DNA from: JAPEKQ01 sp964516845
GTDB lineage: Bacteria; Joyebacterota; Joyebacteria; Joyebacterales; Joyebacteraceae
Length of the DNA: 25,291 bases
Assembly (NCBI GenBank): GCA_964516845.1
Contig: CAZEXP010000033.1
Span: 1 to 25,291, forward strand
Reading direction: 5' to 3'
Shown: piece by piece, positions 1 through 6,837 of the stretch
Position numbering within the stretch: position 1 is the first letter of the stretch
Layout: every line of letters begins with the position of its first letter
The notes under the pieces: model-generated
Databases searched by the model: none
What the model was told of the DNA's origin: nothing
What the model saw: only the letters and a program-made list of their open reading frames with translations
Program-made: the position numbers and the translations under genes

Positions 1-13
1 CCTCCGGCAACAG

Positions 14-1108
14 CTACAAGCGGCAGCGGCCGGCGTACTCGCGGCTGATGAAGACTGGGATGAGGACGCGGTCCTCGAGCATCTCGAGGAAGCGGACTTC
101 GTCGGCGGAGCGAACCACGTGGATCGCGCAGCCGGACTCTGCTGGGCGCGCGATGGAACGGCCCCGGTTGATGCCATCGGTGAGAACCTGCACCGAGACA
201 TCCTTGGTCTCGACGATCTCCGGTCTGATGACCGCCGCGACAGCGAGCGGGTCGTGCATGTACCCCCCTGGAAGCCCCGACTCCCATACCTGGAAGGCGA
301 TGTAGTAGTCGAGGGCGCGGTGGATGACCCGTCCGAGGACTCGTCCGGGCCTACGGAAGACGTGGTCCCCCGCATAGAGCGAGAGCATGCTCGATGGGAG
401 AACCGTGGTCGTCGTCACGTCGAGCGGGACGAGCGTGATGTCGAGACCGGACGCCATGACGATGGCCGCGGCCTCCGGGTCCACGTAGAAGTTGAATTCA
501 GCGACAGGGCCGGTGTTCCCTGGCACATCGAACGCGCCGCCCATGATGACGATACGCTCGTATCCGCTCAGCGCGGCAGCATCGTTCTGGAGAGCCAGCG
601 CCAGATTCGTGAGGGGACCGGTCGCGATGAGCGTCGGCTTGCGCGCGCCGCTCGGCGGCGTCGCATGCTCGGATTCGGCCGTACGAGGAGCGGCAGCGGC
701 CCGCGTCAGCACCTCGTGCGCTGGTTGTGCGATCTCCGCCCGATGTGGGTCCGGCAGCGACCGCCACAGACCACCCAGACCGTCGCCGCCGTGCACTTCG
801 GGCGCGGTCACGAGCGGCCGTGCGAGCGGGCCGCCGGCGCCCCGGGCTACCGGCGGCGCGTCGTGCCCGCAGATGAGTTCGGACAGGAGCAGGTTGTTCC
901 GCGTGCACTCGTCGACCGGCGCGTTGCCGGCGACCGACGTGATGGCTTCGATATCGAGCTCCGCAGAATGCATCGCGAGGACGAGTGCCACCGCGTCGTC
1001 CACACCCGTGTCCATATCGAGAACGACAGGCGTTCTCTCGATGTCATGCGTGTGGTCGTCGATGTCCGACGTCTCGCCTGAAGGGAAGGGGCGCCAGTTG
1101 TTCGTCAT
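14..1108 (-). CDS. Nucleoside hydrolase (inosine/uridine-preferring family)
   Basis: Predicted 364-residue enzyme that hydrolyses the N-glycosidic bond of ribonucleosides to base plus ribose. The family's calcium-binding signature is present near the N-terminus (D31, D33, D37, D38 in LDMDTGVDDAVA). The conserved central block IMGGAFDVPGNTGPVAEFN, followed by a VDPEAA motif, and a late HDPLAV motif carrying the active-site His are also present. An insert of about 20 residues rich in Ala/Arg/Ser near residue 145 is unusual and makes the protein slightly longer than the usual 310-340 residues. I chose the ATG at 1108 because it overlaps the upstream epimerase stop as ATGA, which suggests translational coupling; an upstream in-frame extension has no family similarity. 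There is no signal peptide, so it should be cytoplasmic. Substrate preference cannot be read from the sequence. Confidence 0.9.
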   Translation of the reverse strand: MTNNWRPFPSGETSDIDDHTHDIERTPVVLDMDTGVDDAVALVLAMHSAELDIEAITSVAGNAPVDECTRNNLLLSELICGHDAPPVARGAGGPLARPLVTAPEVHGGDGLGGLWRSLPDPHRAEIAQPAHEVLTRAAAAPRTAESEHATPPSGARKPTLIATGPLTNLALALQNDAAALSGYERIVIMGGAFDVPGNTGPVAEFNFYVDPEAAAIVMASGLDITLVPLDVTTTTVLPSSMLSLYAGDHVFRRPGRVLGRVIHRALDYYIAFQVWESGLPGGYMHDPLAVAAVIRPEIVETKDVSVQVLTDGINRGRSIARPAESGCAIHVVRSADEVRFLEMLEDRVLIPVFISREYAGRCRL

Positions 1109-1944
1109 GTCGTCAGGAACTCCCGCCAACTCCGCGTCGGTCTGAAGCCCGTCAGCGTCTCGAGCATGTCGGAGGAGAGCAGGCTGCCGAACTCGGTGAC
1201 ACGGTCCGGGACGCCGATCTTGGGGAAGAAGCGGCCGACGAGCTCGCGCGTCGGGTAGACGGTTCCATTGTCCGGAGCCGCCATGAAAGCTGCGTGACAT
1301 CCCACGGGGAGATCGGCGGAAAGACCGCGTGCGACAGCCTCGGCGACATCGTCGCCATGGACGTAGGCCCAGAGTCCGCTACTCCATCCCTCCGGGGTCG
1401 TCAGCAGGTTTCGGCACTGCTCGTACTCATCGGGCACCCAGATCCACGGCGGGCGCAGAATGAGGAGCGGGAACTCACCGGCGGCCTCCTGCTCGAGATA
1501 CGTCTCCGCGAGCAGCTTGCTCTTGCCGTACGGGTCGGATGGCAGAAGCGGGTGGCCCTCGTCGATGGGAAGATACCGCGGGCGGACCTCGCCGTCGGAG
1601 AATACGAATCCGAGCACCGAGTCGCTGGAGATGAACACGAGGCGCTTGACGCCACCCGCGGAGCAGGCGCGGCCTACCTGAAGTGACCCCTCCGCGTTGA
1701 TGTTCATCAGCTCTTCCGGTGTTCCGAAGCGGGGACCCGGGAGCGCGGCAGCGTGGACGACGGCGTCGTAGCCGTGGATCGCGCGCTGGATTCCGTCGAC
1801 GTCGAGGATGCTGCACTCAACATAGGCCTCCGAGCCGTTACGCGGCGTCCGGATGTCGATGTTGACGACCTCGTGGTCGCGGGCGAGGCGGGAGACGATG
1901 CGTCGGCCGAGCAGCCCGCTGCCGCCGGTCACGGCGACCCTCAT
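1105..1944 (-). CDS. NAD(P)-dependent epimerase/dehydratase (extended SDR family)
   Basis: Predicted 279-residue Rossmann-fold oxidoreductase or epimerase. The N-terminus has the nucleotide-binding TGGSGLLG (residues 6-13). An acidic D30 at the end of strand 2 favours NAD over NADP. Later come VVHAAALPGP, the FISSDS segment supplying the catalytic Ser, and YGKSK with the Tyr139/Lys143 catalytic pair. LRPPWIWVP and YVHGDDVAEAV are also typical of sugar-nucleotide epimerase-like SDRs. The start is well supported: an AGGAGG ribosome-binding site lies 6-7 bases upstream of the ATG at 1944. The gene overlaps the nucleoside hydrolase by four bases, so the two are probably one transcription unit. 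A shared role with ribose or nucleoside products is possible but is inference; the substrate is unknown. Confidence 0.88.
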   Translation of the reverse strand: MRVAVTGGSGLLGRRIVSRLARDHEVVNIDIRTPRNGSEAYVECSILDVDGIQRAIHGYDAVVHAAALPGPRFGTPEELMNINAEGSLQVGRACSAGGVKRLVFISSDSVLGFVFSDGEVRPRYLPIDEGHPLLPSDPYGKSKLLAETYLEQEAAGEFPLLILRPPWIWVPDEYEQCRNLLTTPEGWSSGLWAYVHGDDVAEAVARGLSADLPVGCHAAFMAAPDNGTVYPTRELVGRFFPKIGVPDRVTEFGSLLSSDMLETLTGFRPTRSWREFLTT

Positions 1945-1977
1945 GAGCTTCCTCCTGCTGGACGGGGTTCGACAGTC

Positions 1978-2006
1978 ATGCTACTGCGCCGGCGAGATCG
2001 ATGCAA
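1978..2006 (-). promoter_or_regulatory. Weak candidate sigma70 promoter for the epimerase/nucleoside hydrolase pair
   Basis: On the minus strand TTGCAT and TAGCAT are separated by 17 bases, about 35 bases before the epimerase start. Matches to the consensus are only 3/6 and 4/6. The pair could instead be transcribed from upstream of the YjbQ-family gene, whose stop is 92 bases away on the same strand. Confidence 0.25.
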
Positions 2007-2036
2007 CCGGCCGCTCTCACAGGCGTGACGGAGCCG

Positions 2037-2456
2037 CTACTCGCCCATGAGCTGAACGACGACCTCGCGGGTCCGGGGACACTCATCGAAGTCCATCAGC
2101 ACGACCTGCTGCCACGTGCCGAGCGTCAGCGTGCCATTGATGAACGGGACTGAGAGGCTCGGCCCCACAAGCGCCGCCCGTATGTGGCTGTGGCCGTTGT
2201 GATCGCCCCAGCGCTGGTGGTGACGCCAGTCACGTTTGCTCGGGGCGAGGGCCTCGAGCACCTCCCTGATGTCCTCGATGACCCCTGACTCGTACTCCAC
2301 CGTCGTGATCCCGGCGGTCGACCCGCCGATGAACAGCGTCGCGACCCCATCCGTAAGTCCGCTCTCTGTAACAAGTTCAGCGAGTTCACGGGTAAGGTCG
2401 ATCGTATCGCCGTCCCCGCGTGTCGAGGCCGCGATAGCCCCCGAGACGACCGTCAT
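2037..2456 (-). CDS. yjbQ: YjbQ/UPF0047 family protein
   Basis: Predicted 139-residue protein of the UPF0047/YjbQ family, small trimeric beta-rich proteins with a metal-binding histidine cluster. Some members have reported weak thiamine-phosphate synthase activity, but the physiological role is unsettled. All family hallmarks are visible: FIGGSTAGITTVEYE near residues 43-56, the HH pair at 79-80, WGDHNGHSHIRA at 83-94, GPSLSVPFING, LGTWQQVVLMDFD and a terminal PRTREVVVQLMGE. Length is as expected. The ATG at 2456 has a GGAGGG ribosome-binding site 4-5 bases upstream. The gene lies on the same strand as the epimerase and nucleoside hydrolase, 92 bases before them, so a loose operon is possible. 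It is cytoplasmic, with no signal peptide. Confidence 0.93.
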   Translation of the reverse strand: MTVVSGAIAASTRGDGDTIDLTRELAELVTESGLTDGVATLFIGGSTAGITTVEYESGVIEDIREVLEALAPSKRDWRHHQRWGDHNGHSHIRAALVGPSLSVPFINGTLTLGTWQQVVLMDFDECPRTREVVVQLMGE

Positions 2457-2607
2457 GTTCCCTCCGTCCTGTGAGTCCTCCTCATGAGATGCTGCGTCGA
2501 TGCCAGTTCCCCGCGTGAGCGGTTGACCTACTCATGGTATCCTGAACCATCAATCGAGCAAAGCCCGCGTCGCGGGCGCAGAGCCTCTGCAAACAGGAGT
2601 GTGCGGC

Positions 2608-3354
2608 GTGACCTACGCCAAGAGTGCGCAGTTCTATGACTACTTCGATACGAAGGGCAACGCGGCTTTCTACGTACGGATGGCGCGGGACACCGAGGGC
2701 GGAATCCTTGAGCTCGGTGTCGGCACCGGGCGAGTGCTCTTCGAGCTGGCCGGGCTCAAGCGCGATTGCGTCGGGATCGACAACTCACCGGAGATGCTCC
2801 AGGAGGCGAAGCGGAAGCGCAGGAACGACTTCCCGGAACTCTCCGGACGCACGAGGTTCATTCTTGCCGACATGATGAGCCTCGAACTCGGGGAGGTGTT
2901 CGGATTCGTGTGCGCTCCATCGGGCGGTGTCCAGGGCGCGAGCGCCGACGACATACGCGGCATCTTCCGTCGCGCGTCGGAACATCTGGAGCCCGGCGGC
3001 ATCTTCGCGTTCGACATCATGTCGCCGAGCGCGCTCAAACAGACCAAGGTGTACTCTCCGGAGCGCCAGGAACTCCCCGGCGGGAGGATCGTCGTCCGCT
3101 TCATCGCGCAGACATACAATGAAGGCGACGAGGCCGCTTCGCTCGATCTTCTGTTCAAGGAGCATATCCCCGGGCGCACGCGGTACGAGACGTACAAGGA
3201 GGGATGCGCGGTCGCGATCATCACGCTGCCGGTCATCCGCGAGGCGCTCGAGTACGCGGGGCTGGACTTCGAGAAGGTCTACGGCGACTTCGAGGGCGGG
3301 GATTTCACGGACCAGAGCCCGCGCATGATCGTCGTAGCAAGGAAGCCGCTCTAG
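2608..3354 (+). CDS. Class I SAM-dependent methyltransferase
   Basis: Predicted 248-residue methyltransferase. Motif I is LELGVGTGR (residues 34-42), followed by the acidic ribose-binding residue in VGIDNSPEML (D58) and a motif II/III region around ILADMMSLEL. A later LEPGGIFAFDIMSPSAL corresponds to the post-II loop and strand 5. I prefer the GTG at 2608 over the GTG at 2599, because the AGGAG ribosome-binding site at 2595-2599 would overlap the earlier codon but sits 8 bases before 2608. A hairpin (GCCCGC, 3-base loop, GCGGGC at 2563-2577) lies in the leader. The substrate is unknown; small molecule and protein are both possible. It converges on the neighbouring secreted-protein gene with only 17 bases between the stop codons. 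Confidence 0.88.
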   Translation: MTYAKSAQFYDYFDTKGNAAFYVRMARDTEGGILELGVGTGRVLFELAGLKRDCVGIDNSPEMLQEAKRKRRNDFPELSGRTRFILADMMSLELGEVFGFVCAPSGGVQGASADDIRGIFRRASEHLEPGGIFAFDIMSPSALKQTKVYSPERQELPGGRIVVRFIAQTYNEGDEAASLDLLFKEHIPGRTRYETYKEGCAVAIITLPVIREALEYAGLDFEKVYGDFEGGDFTDQSPRMIVVARKPL

Positions 3355-3371
3355 CGGAGCAAGACACCGCT
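3353..3371. terminator. Possible short bidirectional terminator hairpin
   Basis: AGCGG and CCGCT form a 5-bp stem with a 9-base loop in the 17-base gap between two convergent stop codons. It is part of an 11-bp direct repeat, CCGCTCTAGCG, at 3346-3356 and 3367-3377. Each copy supplies the stop codon of one of the two converging genes. There is no T-run, so termination is uncertain. Confidence 0.25.
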
Positions 3372-5174
3372 CTAGCGCACGACCACGAGCTTGCGCGTCG
3401 CTTCGTACTCGCCGGCCGTGAATCGGATGAAGTAGACACCGGAAGCGGCGCGCTCGCCGCTTCCGCTTCTTCCATTCCAGAACACCATGTGGCTCCCGGC
3501 GTCCTTCGGCCCCGAGGCCAGCGTCCGCACGATCTCACCCCGCACATTGTAGAGAACGAGCTCGACCTCGGCGTCGTCGGGGATCGTGTAGGTGAGCTGC
3601 GTGATGGCGCCGGCCTCGAACGGCGTGCCGCCGTCCCCGTGTTCCAGCTCAGGACCGGCGGGATTGGGAAAGCACTGCGAGATGGAGTACTCGGGGAGTC
3701 TTCCCGCGATCCTGAACACCGCGACGTTGTTGGTCTCGTTGATCTCCGGGAGCAGCGAGTCGGGATCGACGATGATGTAGAAATCCTGCGTGTCGGTCCC
3801 GGTCGGTGTCCAGTGATACGTGAGGTCCGCGCTCCCATTGCTGGGGATGTAGTACGCCGTGTGGTAGTTCGCGGCGTAGTGGTCGCCGACGTCCGCAACC
3901 GTATTGGTCGGTCCGACGAACTCCTCGAGCACCATCGTGCCCGATCCGAACGGGTCGCCCTTCCAGAGCTGGACCGTGATACGCGAGCTGTCCGGCGGGT
4001 CACACGCGCTCGGCTCGATCGTCAGCCCGCGCTTGTCACCGTCGGGATCGTTCCCGCCAGTCCGGTCGTACGCCTCCGCCTCGACGTGCGTGTCACCGAT
4101 GTCGATCCAGTCCAGGAAGTAGTCCGGATCGTAGTCCATCTGGTAGGTGCCCAGGAATATGCGGTGCTGGCCCGCGGCGACCGGCACGTCTCTGACCGTG
4201 ACGATGTTCCAGAGGTTCGTATCGCCGACCGATGGAACGGTGAGCGTGTTGAGATGAAGACCGTCGAGCTCGACCCGCCAGTCCACGTCCCAGTTGTCGC
4301 GGCAGCGGAACACGACATCGACCGTATCCGACCGGGCCGTCGAGAAGTCCCACTCACCCCAGCACGAACGCCCGAGCGGCGAGTACCAGCCATGGGCGGC
4401 ACGGGCCTGGCAGAGGGCATGGTTGCTGATGCTCGCGGTGATCGTGACGTCCTCGCCGACGAACGGCGCCGGGTTGTCCGAGACGATGTCCTCGCGTGCG
4501 AGCCCCCAGTCCCACTCTTCCCAGCGCGGGAACGAATCGTCGAGGTCAATGGCGACCGCGTACTCCGGCTCGCCGGAGGTCTGGACCTCGAGGTACGGTG
4601 CGAACTCCGCACCGTTCTCGCGCGTCCTGAAATACGTCGTTGGGATGCTGACAGCGCCCCAGCGGGTCGTGTCCTGAAGGACCCACCCGTAGTTGCCGTA
4701 CGGGTCCGTGAGCGTCTGCAGGTCCGCGGTCACGTCGAATGCCATCCAGGCGCCCAGGGCGTCAGGCACCGTCGCCGAGGCGGACGCCGTCGGCTCAAGA
4801 GATGGTTGCGTATTCCAGGTGACGAGAGCCTCTGTCCACGGACTCGTCGCTCGGCGGCATGTGATGTCGCGTCCGGCCGGGTTTGCCCCGCCGTAGTTGT
4901 GGTAGTAGACATGAAGAACCGCCGACTCTACCGTTGCTCCGTATGTGATGTCGGAGAGTTGGAACTGAACGAGGGACCGATACTCGAAGTCGTCGTCCCC
5001 CGAGGCTCCATATCGGTTTCGCACCTGCATGGTCAACGATGCGCCACCGGTGCCTGTGGGGTTCTCCATCCGGATCGCCGCATCGTCAGTGACGGTCACG
5101 ATCTCACCGTGGACCGCCGGCGCGATCACGGCGAGTGCGACGAAGGCAAGGAATGCCGCCAGCCAGCCGTTCAT
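3372..5174 (-). CDS. Secreted DNRLRE-CARDB-FlgD-like multidomain protein with nested CBM6-like domain
   Basis: Predicted 600-residue exported protein. Residues 1-23 form a signal peptide ending in AVHG. Residues about 26-198 resemble a DNRLRE domain, with a YRSLVQFQLSDI strand, the W-T-E-A-L-V-T-W-N-T motif and a terminal FAPYLEV strand. A CARDB-type fold begins around residue 226 with the pattern PFVGEDVTITASISN. It is interrupted by a segment of about 100 residues (262-365) resembling a CBM6/35 carbohydrate-binding module, with WRVELDGLHLN, AAGQHRIFL and FLDWIDIGD. It resumes at 398-489 with VQLWKGDPFGSG, a VDP motif and the terminal INETNNVAVFRI. The C-terminus (513-600) is a FlgD-Ig-like module that probably serves in surface sorting or anchoring. 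The ATG at 5174 has a GGAGG site and a good promoter upstream. No catalytic motif is visible; a role in binding polysaccharide or surface structure is inferred. Confidence 0.85.
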   Translation of the reverse strand: MNGWLAAFLAFVALAVIAPAVHGEIVTVTDDAAIRMENPTGTGGASLTMQVRNRYGASGDDDFEYRSLVQFQLSDITYGATVESAVLHVYYHNYGGANPAGRDITCRRATSPWTEALVTWNTQPSLEPTASASATVPDALGAWMAFDVTADLQTLTDPYGNYGWVLQDTTRWGAVSIPTTYFRTRENGAEFAPYLEVQTSGEPEYAVAIDLDDSFPRWEEWDWGLAREDIVSDNPAPFVGEDVTITASISNHALCQARAAHGWYSPLGRSCWGEWDFSTARSDTVDVVFRCRDNWDVDWRVELDGLHLNTLTVPSVGDTNLWNIVTVRDVPVAAGQHRIFLGTYQMDYDPDYFLDWIDIGDTHVEAEAYDRTGGNDPDGDKRGLTIEPSACDPPDSSRITVQLWKGDPFGSGTMVLEEFVGPTNTVADVGDHYAANYHTAYYIPSNGSADLTYHWTPTGTDTQDFYIIVDPDSLLPEINETNNVAVFRIAGRLPEYSISQCFPNPAGPELEHGDGGTPFEAGAITQLTYTIPDDAEVELVLYNVRGEIVRTLASGPKDAGSHMVFWNGRSGSGERAASGVYFIRFTAGEYEATRKLVVVR

Positions 5175-5227
5175 CTGTACGCCTCCGGGGACATCGTTGT
5201 GGTTTGGCCTGGAAGTGCACCCAGCGC

Positions 5228-5256
5228 ACTATATCACGCAGGCGGCGGTGCGTCAA
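5228..5256 (-). promoter_or_regulatory. Sigma70-type promoter for the DNRLRE/CARDB secreted protein
   Basis: On the minus strand, TTGACG (5/6) and TATAGT (5/6) are separated by exactly 17 bases. The expected transcription start near 5221 gives a leader of about 47 bases containing the GGAGG ribosome-binding site before the ATG at 5174. Confidence 0.75.
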
Positions 5257-5326
5257 AGCAGTGGGACGAGCGGCGCCGGCGGCTCCGGAGGATGCTGCGA
5301 GCACGCGAGCGGGCGGCGCCGGAGCG

Positions 5327-6724
5327 CTACCTGACGAGCACGAACATGGTGTGCACCGCCTCTGAATCTGCGCGCAGGCGGACGAAGTAGACTCCGGATG
5401 GCAAGGAGGACGCTCTGCCCCCCGTCGTGTCCCAGCGAATCGGGGTCGTTCCGGCGTGGAGCGGAGCCGAGAGAAGCGTGGCCACCCTGCGGCCCGCGAT
5501 GTTGTGCACGGTGACGTCCGCGTGCTCGATGTCCCTCTCCGCCCGGACGAGCACGAGGGCCGACTCCGAGCATGGGGATGTGCAGGATATCGAGGCGTTG
5601 CGCCGCGGCTCGTCGATTGGTGTCACGCTGTTGGGAGCCTCGAGCGTCAGCTGGTAGGCGCGACGGCCGTGCAGCGGATCCGAGCAGGTGTAGTACGCGT
5701 GTCCCTGTGAGTCGATCTGCGTGATGTCGGACGCGCCGTTCCACTCCGGGACGGTGCCGAGCTTCTTGAGAACCCCCCAGGTTGCGCCGCCGTCACGGCT
5801 GGCATACAACGCGGCGGCGCTCCACGTATCCATGAGAGCGACGGTTCCGGCGATGATGAGCCTCTCCGGGTCTCCTCCGATGACCCATACATACGTATTT
5901 CTCTGGCCATCAAGAAGGAGCGCTGTCTCGAAGATCTCATCGTCGGTCGTACGGTAGATGCGGTTCACATCGCTACCACAGTCGCTTCCGAAGATCCTGT
6001 GCGTTGGAGTTGCCATCATGTCTGTCGGCTGAGCCAGGCATCCTCCGATGTGCAGCGTGTCCCACGATGCGCCGCCGCTGCGAGACTTGATGATCTGCTG
6101 CCGACCTTCCCCGTCCCCGATGCCGGCATAGACGGCATTCTGCCACCGGTCATACCTGACGAAATGGACATGACGTCCGGAGCCTTCGTACACGGTCGTC
6201 CATGTCTGGCCGCCGTCGTTGCTCCGGTGGATGAACGCGCACGTATCGGACCAGCCGCCCCCGTACTCCCCGATGTAGAGACGCTTGCGGTTGTCCTCGC
6301 ACATCTTCCACATGGCCGAGTTGTTCGTGTTCGGAGTGCAGTCCGAGCATCCGTAGGTGAGGGACTCATCCCATACACGGGGCGTGCCCCGGTGGGTGAC
6401 CATGAGCTTGCCGGTTCGAGTGAGTCCAAGGAACGTGCTGCCGGCGGAATTGACGAAGAGGCCCCGGCACCCGATCGAGTCCGGGAACGTTCTGAGGGTC
6501 TCCCACGTGTCGCCGTAATCGAAGCTGACGAGCAGGGAGTGGTTCTCCCACGCGTAGACTTCGTCCGAGGGGCCGATTGCCACACAGCTCAGAGCGCGGT
6601 CGAGACAGATCTCCGACACGCCATCGATGAGCGCGTACGCGGGGCCGGGGGCCGCACACAGCAGAAGAGTCCAGGCAAGCAGAAGGAGCACCCGCGGCGA
6701 GCCTGGAACGCAGTATCGTGACAT
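5327..6724 (-). CDS. Secreted BNR-repeat beta-propeller protein with FlgD-like C-terminus
   Basis: Predicted 465-residue exported protein. The N-terminus is a classic signal peptide (basic start, LLLLAWTLLLCAA core, cleavage likely after PAYA near residue 31). Four BNR/Asp-box repeats are visible: SFDYGDTW (67-74), SNDGGQTW (168-175), SRSGGASW (214-221) and SRDGGATW (309-316). This fits a sialidase- or VPS10-type propeller, but the sialidase arginine triad and catalytic residues are not evident, so I would not call it a sialidase. Residues about 375-465 form the FlgD-Ig-like C-terminal module ending in SGVYFVRL and VLVR, shared with two other secreted proteins in the window. It contains many cysteines, consistent with extracytoplasmic disulfides. 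The ATG at 6724 lacks a clear ribosome-binding site and lies 6 bases after the -10 box of an excellent promoter, so the mRNA may be leaderless. Confidence 0.85.
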   Translation of the reverse strand: MSRYCVPGSPRVLLLLAWTLLLCAAPGPAYALIDGVSEICLDRALSCVAIGPSDEVYAWENHSLLVSFDYGDTWETLRTFPDSIGCRGLFVNSAGSTFLGLTRTGKLMVTHRGTPRVWDESLTYGCSDCTPNTNNSAMWKMCEDNRKRLYIGEYGGGWSDTCAFIHRSNDGGQTWTTVYEGSGRHVHFVRYDRWQNAVYAGIGDGEGRQQIIKSRSGGASWDTLHIGGCLAQPTDMMATPTHRIFGSDCGSDVNRIYRTTDDEIFETALLLDGQRNTYVWVIGGDPERLIIAGTVALMDTWSAAALYASRDGGATWGVLKKLGTVPEWNGASDITQIDSQGHAYYTCSDPLHGRRAYQLTLEAPNSVTPIDEPRRNASISCTSPCSESALVLVRAERDIEHADVTVHNIAGRRVATLLSAPLHAGTTPIRWDTTGGRASSLPSGVYFVRLRADSEAVHTMFVLVR

Positions 6725-6730
6725 ATCTCT

Positions 6731-6759
6731 ATGATATCCTAACTAACACCGCGTGTCAA
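6731..6759 (-). promoter_or_regulatory. Strong sigma70-type promoter, possibly leaderless, for the BNR-repeat protein
   Basis: On the minus strand a perfect TTGACA and TATCAT (5/6) are separated by 17 bases. The -10 box ends 6 bases before the ATG at 6724, so the predicted transcription start falls on or next to the start codon. Confidence 0.8.
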
Positions 6760-6769
6760 GGTGTTGAGT

Positions 6770-6798
6770 GCGCCCGCGTCCTGCCCGCTGCCGGGCGC
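6770..6798 (-). terminator. Possible terminator hairpin downstream of oligopeptidase gene
   Basis: GCGCCCG and CGGGCGC form a 7-bp stem around a 15-base loop that itself contains a competing GCCCG/CGGGC stem. It lies 40-70 bases after the oligoendopeptidase stop on the minus strand. There is no T-run. Confidence 0.3.
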
Positions 6799-6837
6799 GT
6801 CCTGGAATCCCCCCGAGCATCGCCGGTGTTCCGCCAC

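Noticed and set aside
2523..2551. TTGACC upstream of the methyltransferase as a promoter
   Set aside because: No acceptable -10 box lies 16-18 bases downstream; TATCCT is only 10 bases away.
3346..3377. 11-bp direct repeat containing both convergent stop codons, as a possible mobile-element or attachment site
   Set aside because: It is short, has no associated recombinase or target duplication, and is better explained as part of a small terminator or by chance.
3204..5390. A 728-codon open frame on the plus strand opposite the DNRLRE/CARDB protein
   Set aside because: Arg/Val/Asp-rich composition is the mirror of the real gene, with no recognisable domain; the minus-strand gene has a signal peptide, ribosome-binding site and promoter.
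5327..6724. Calling the BNR-repeat protein a sialidase
   Set aside because: Only the Asp-box repeats are visible; the arginine triad and catalytic Tyr/Glu pattern are not evident, and Asp-boxes occur in many non-enzymatic propellers.
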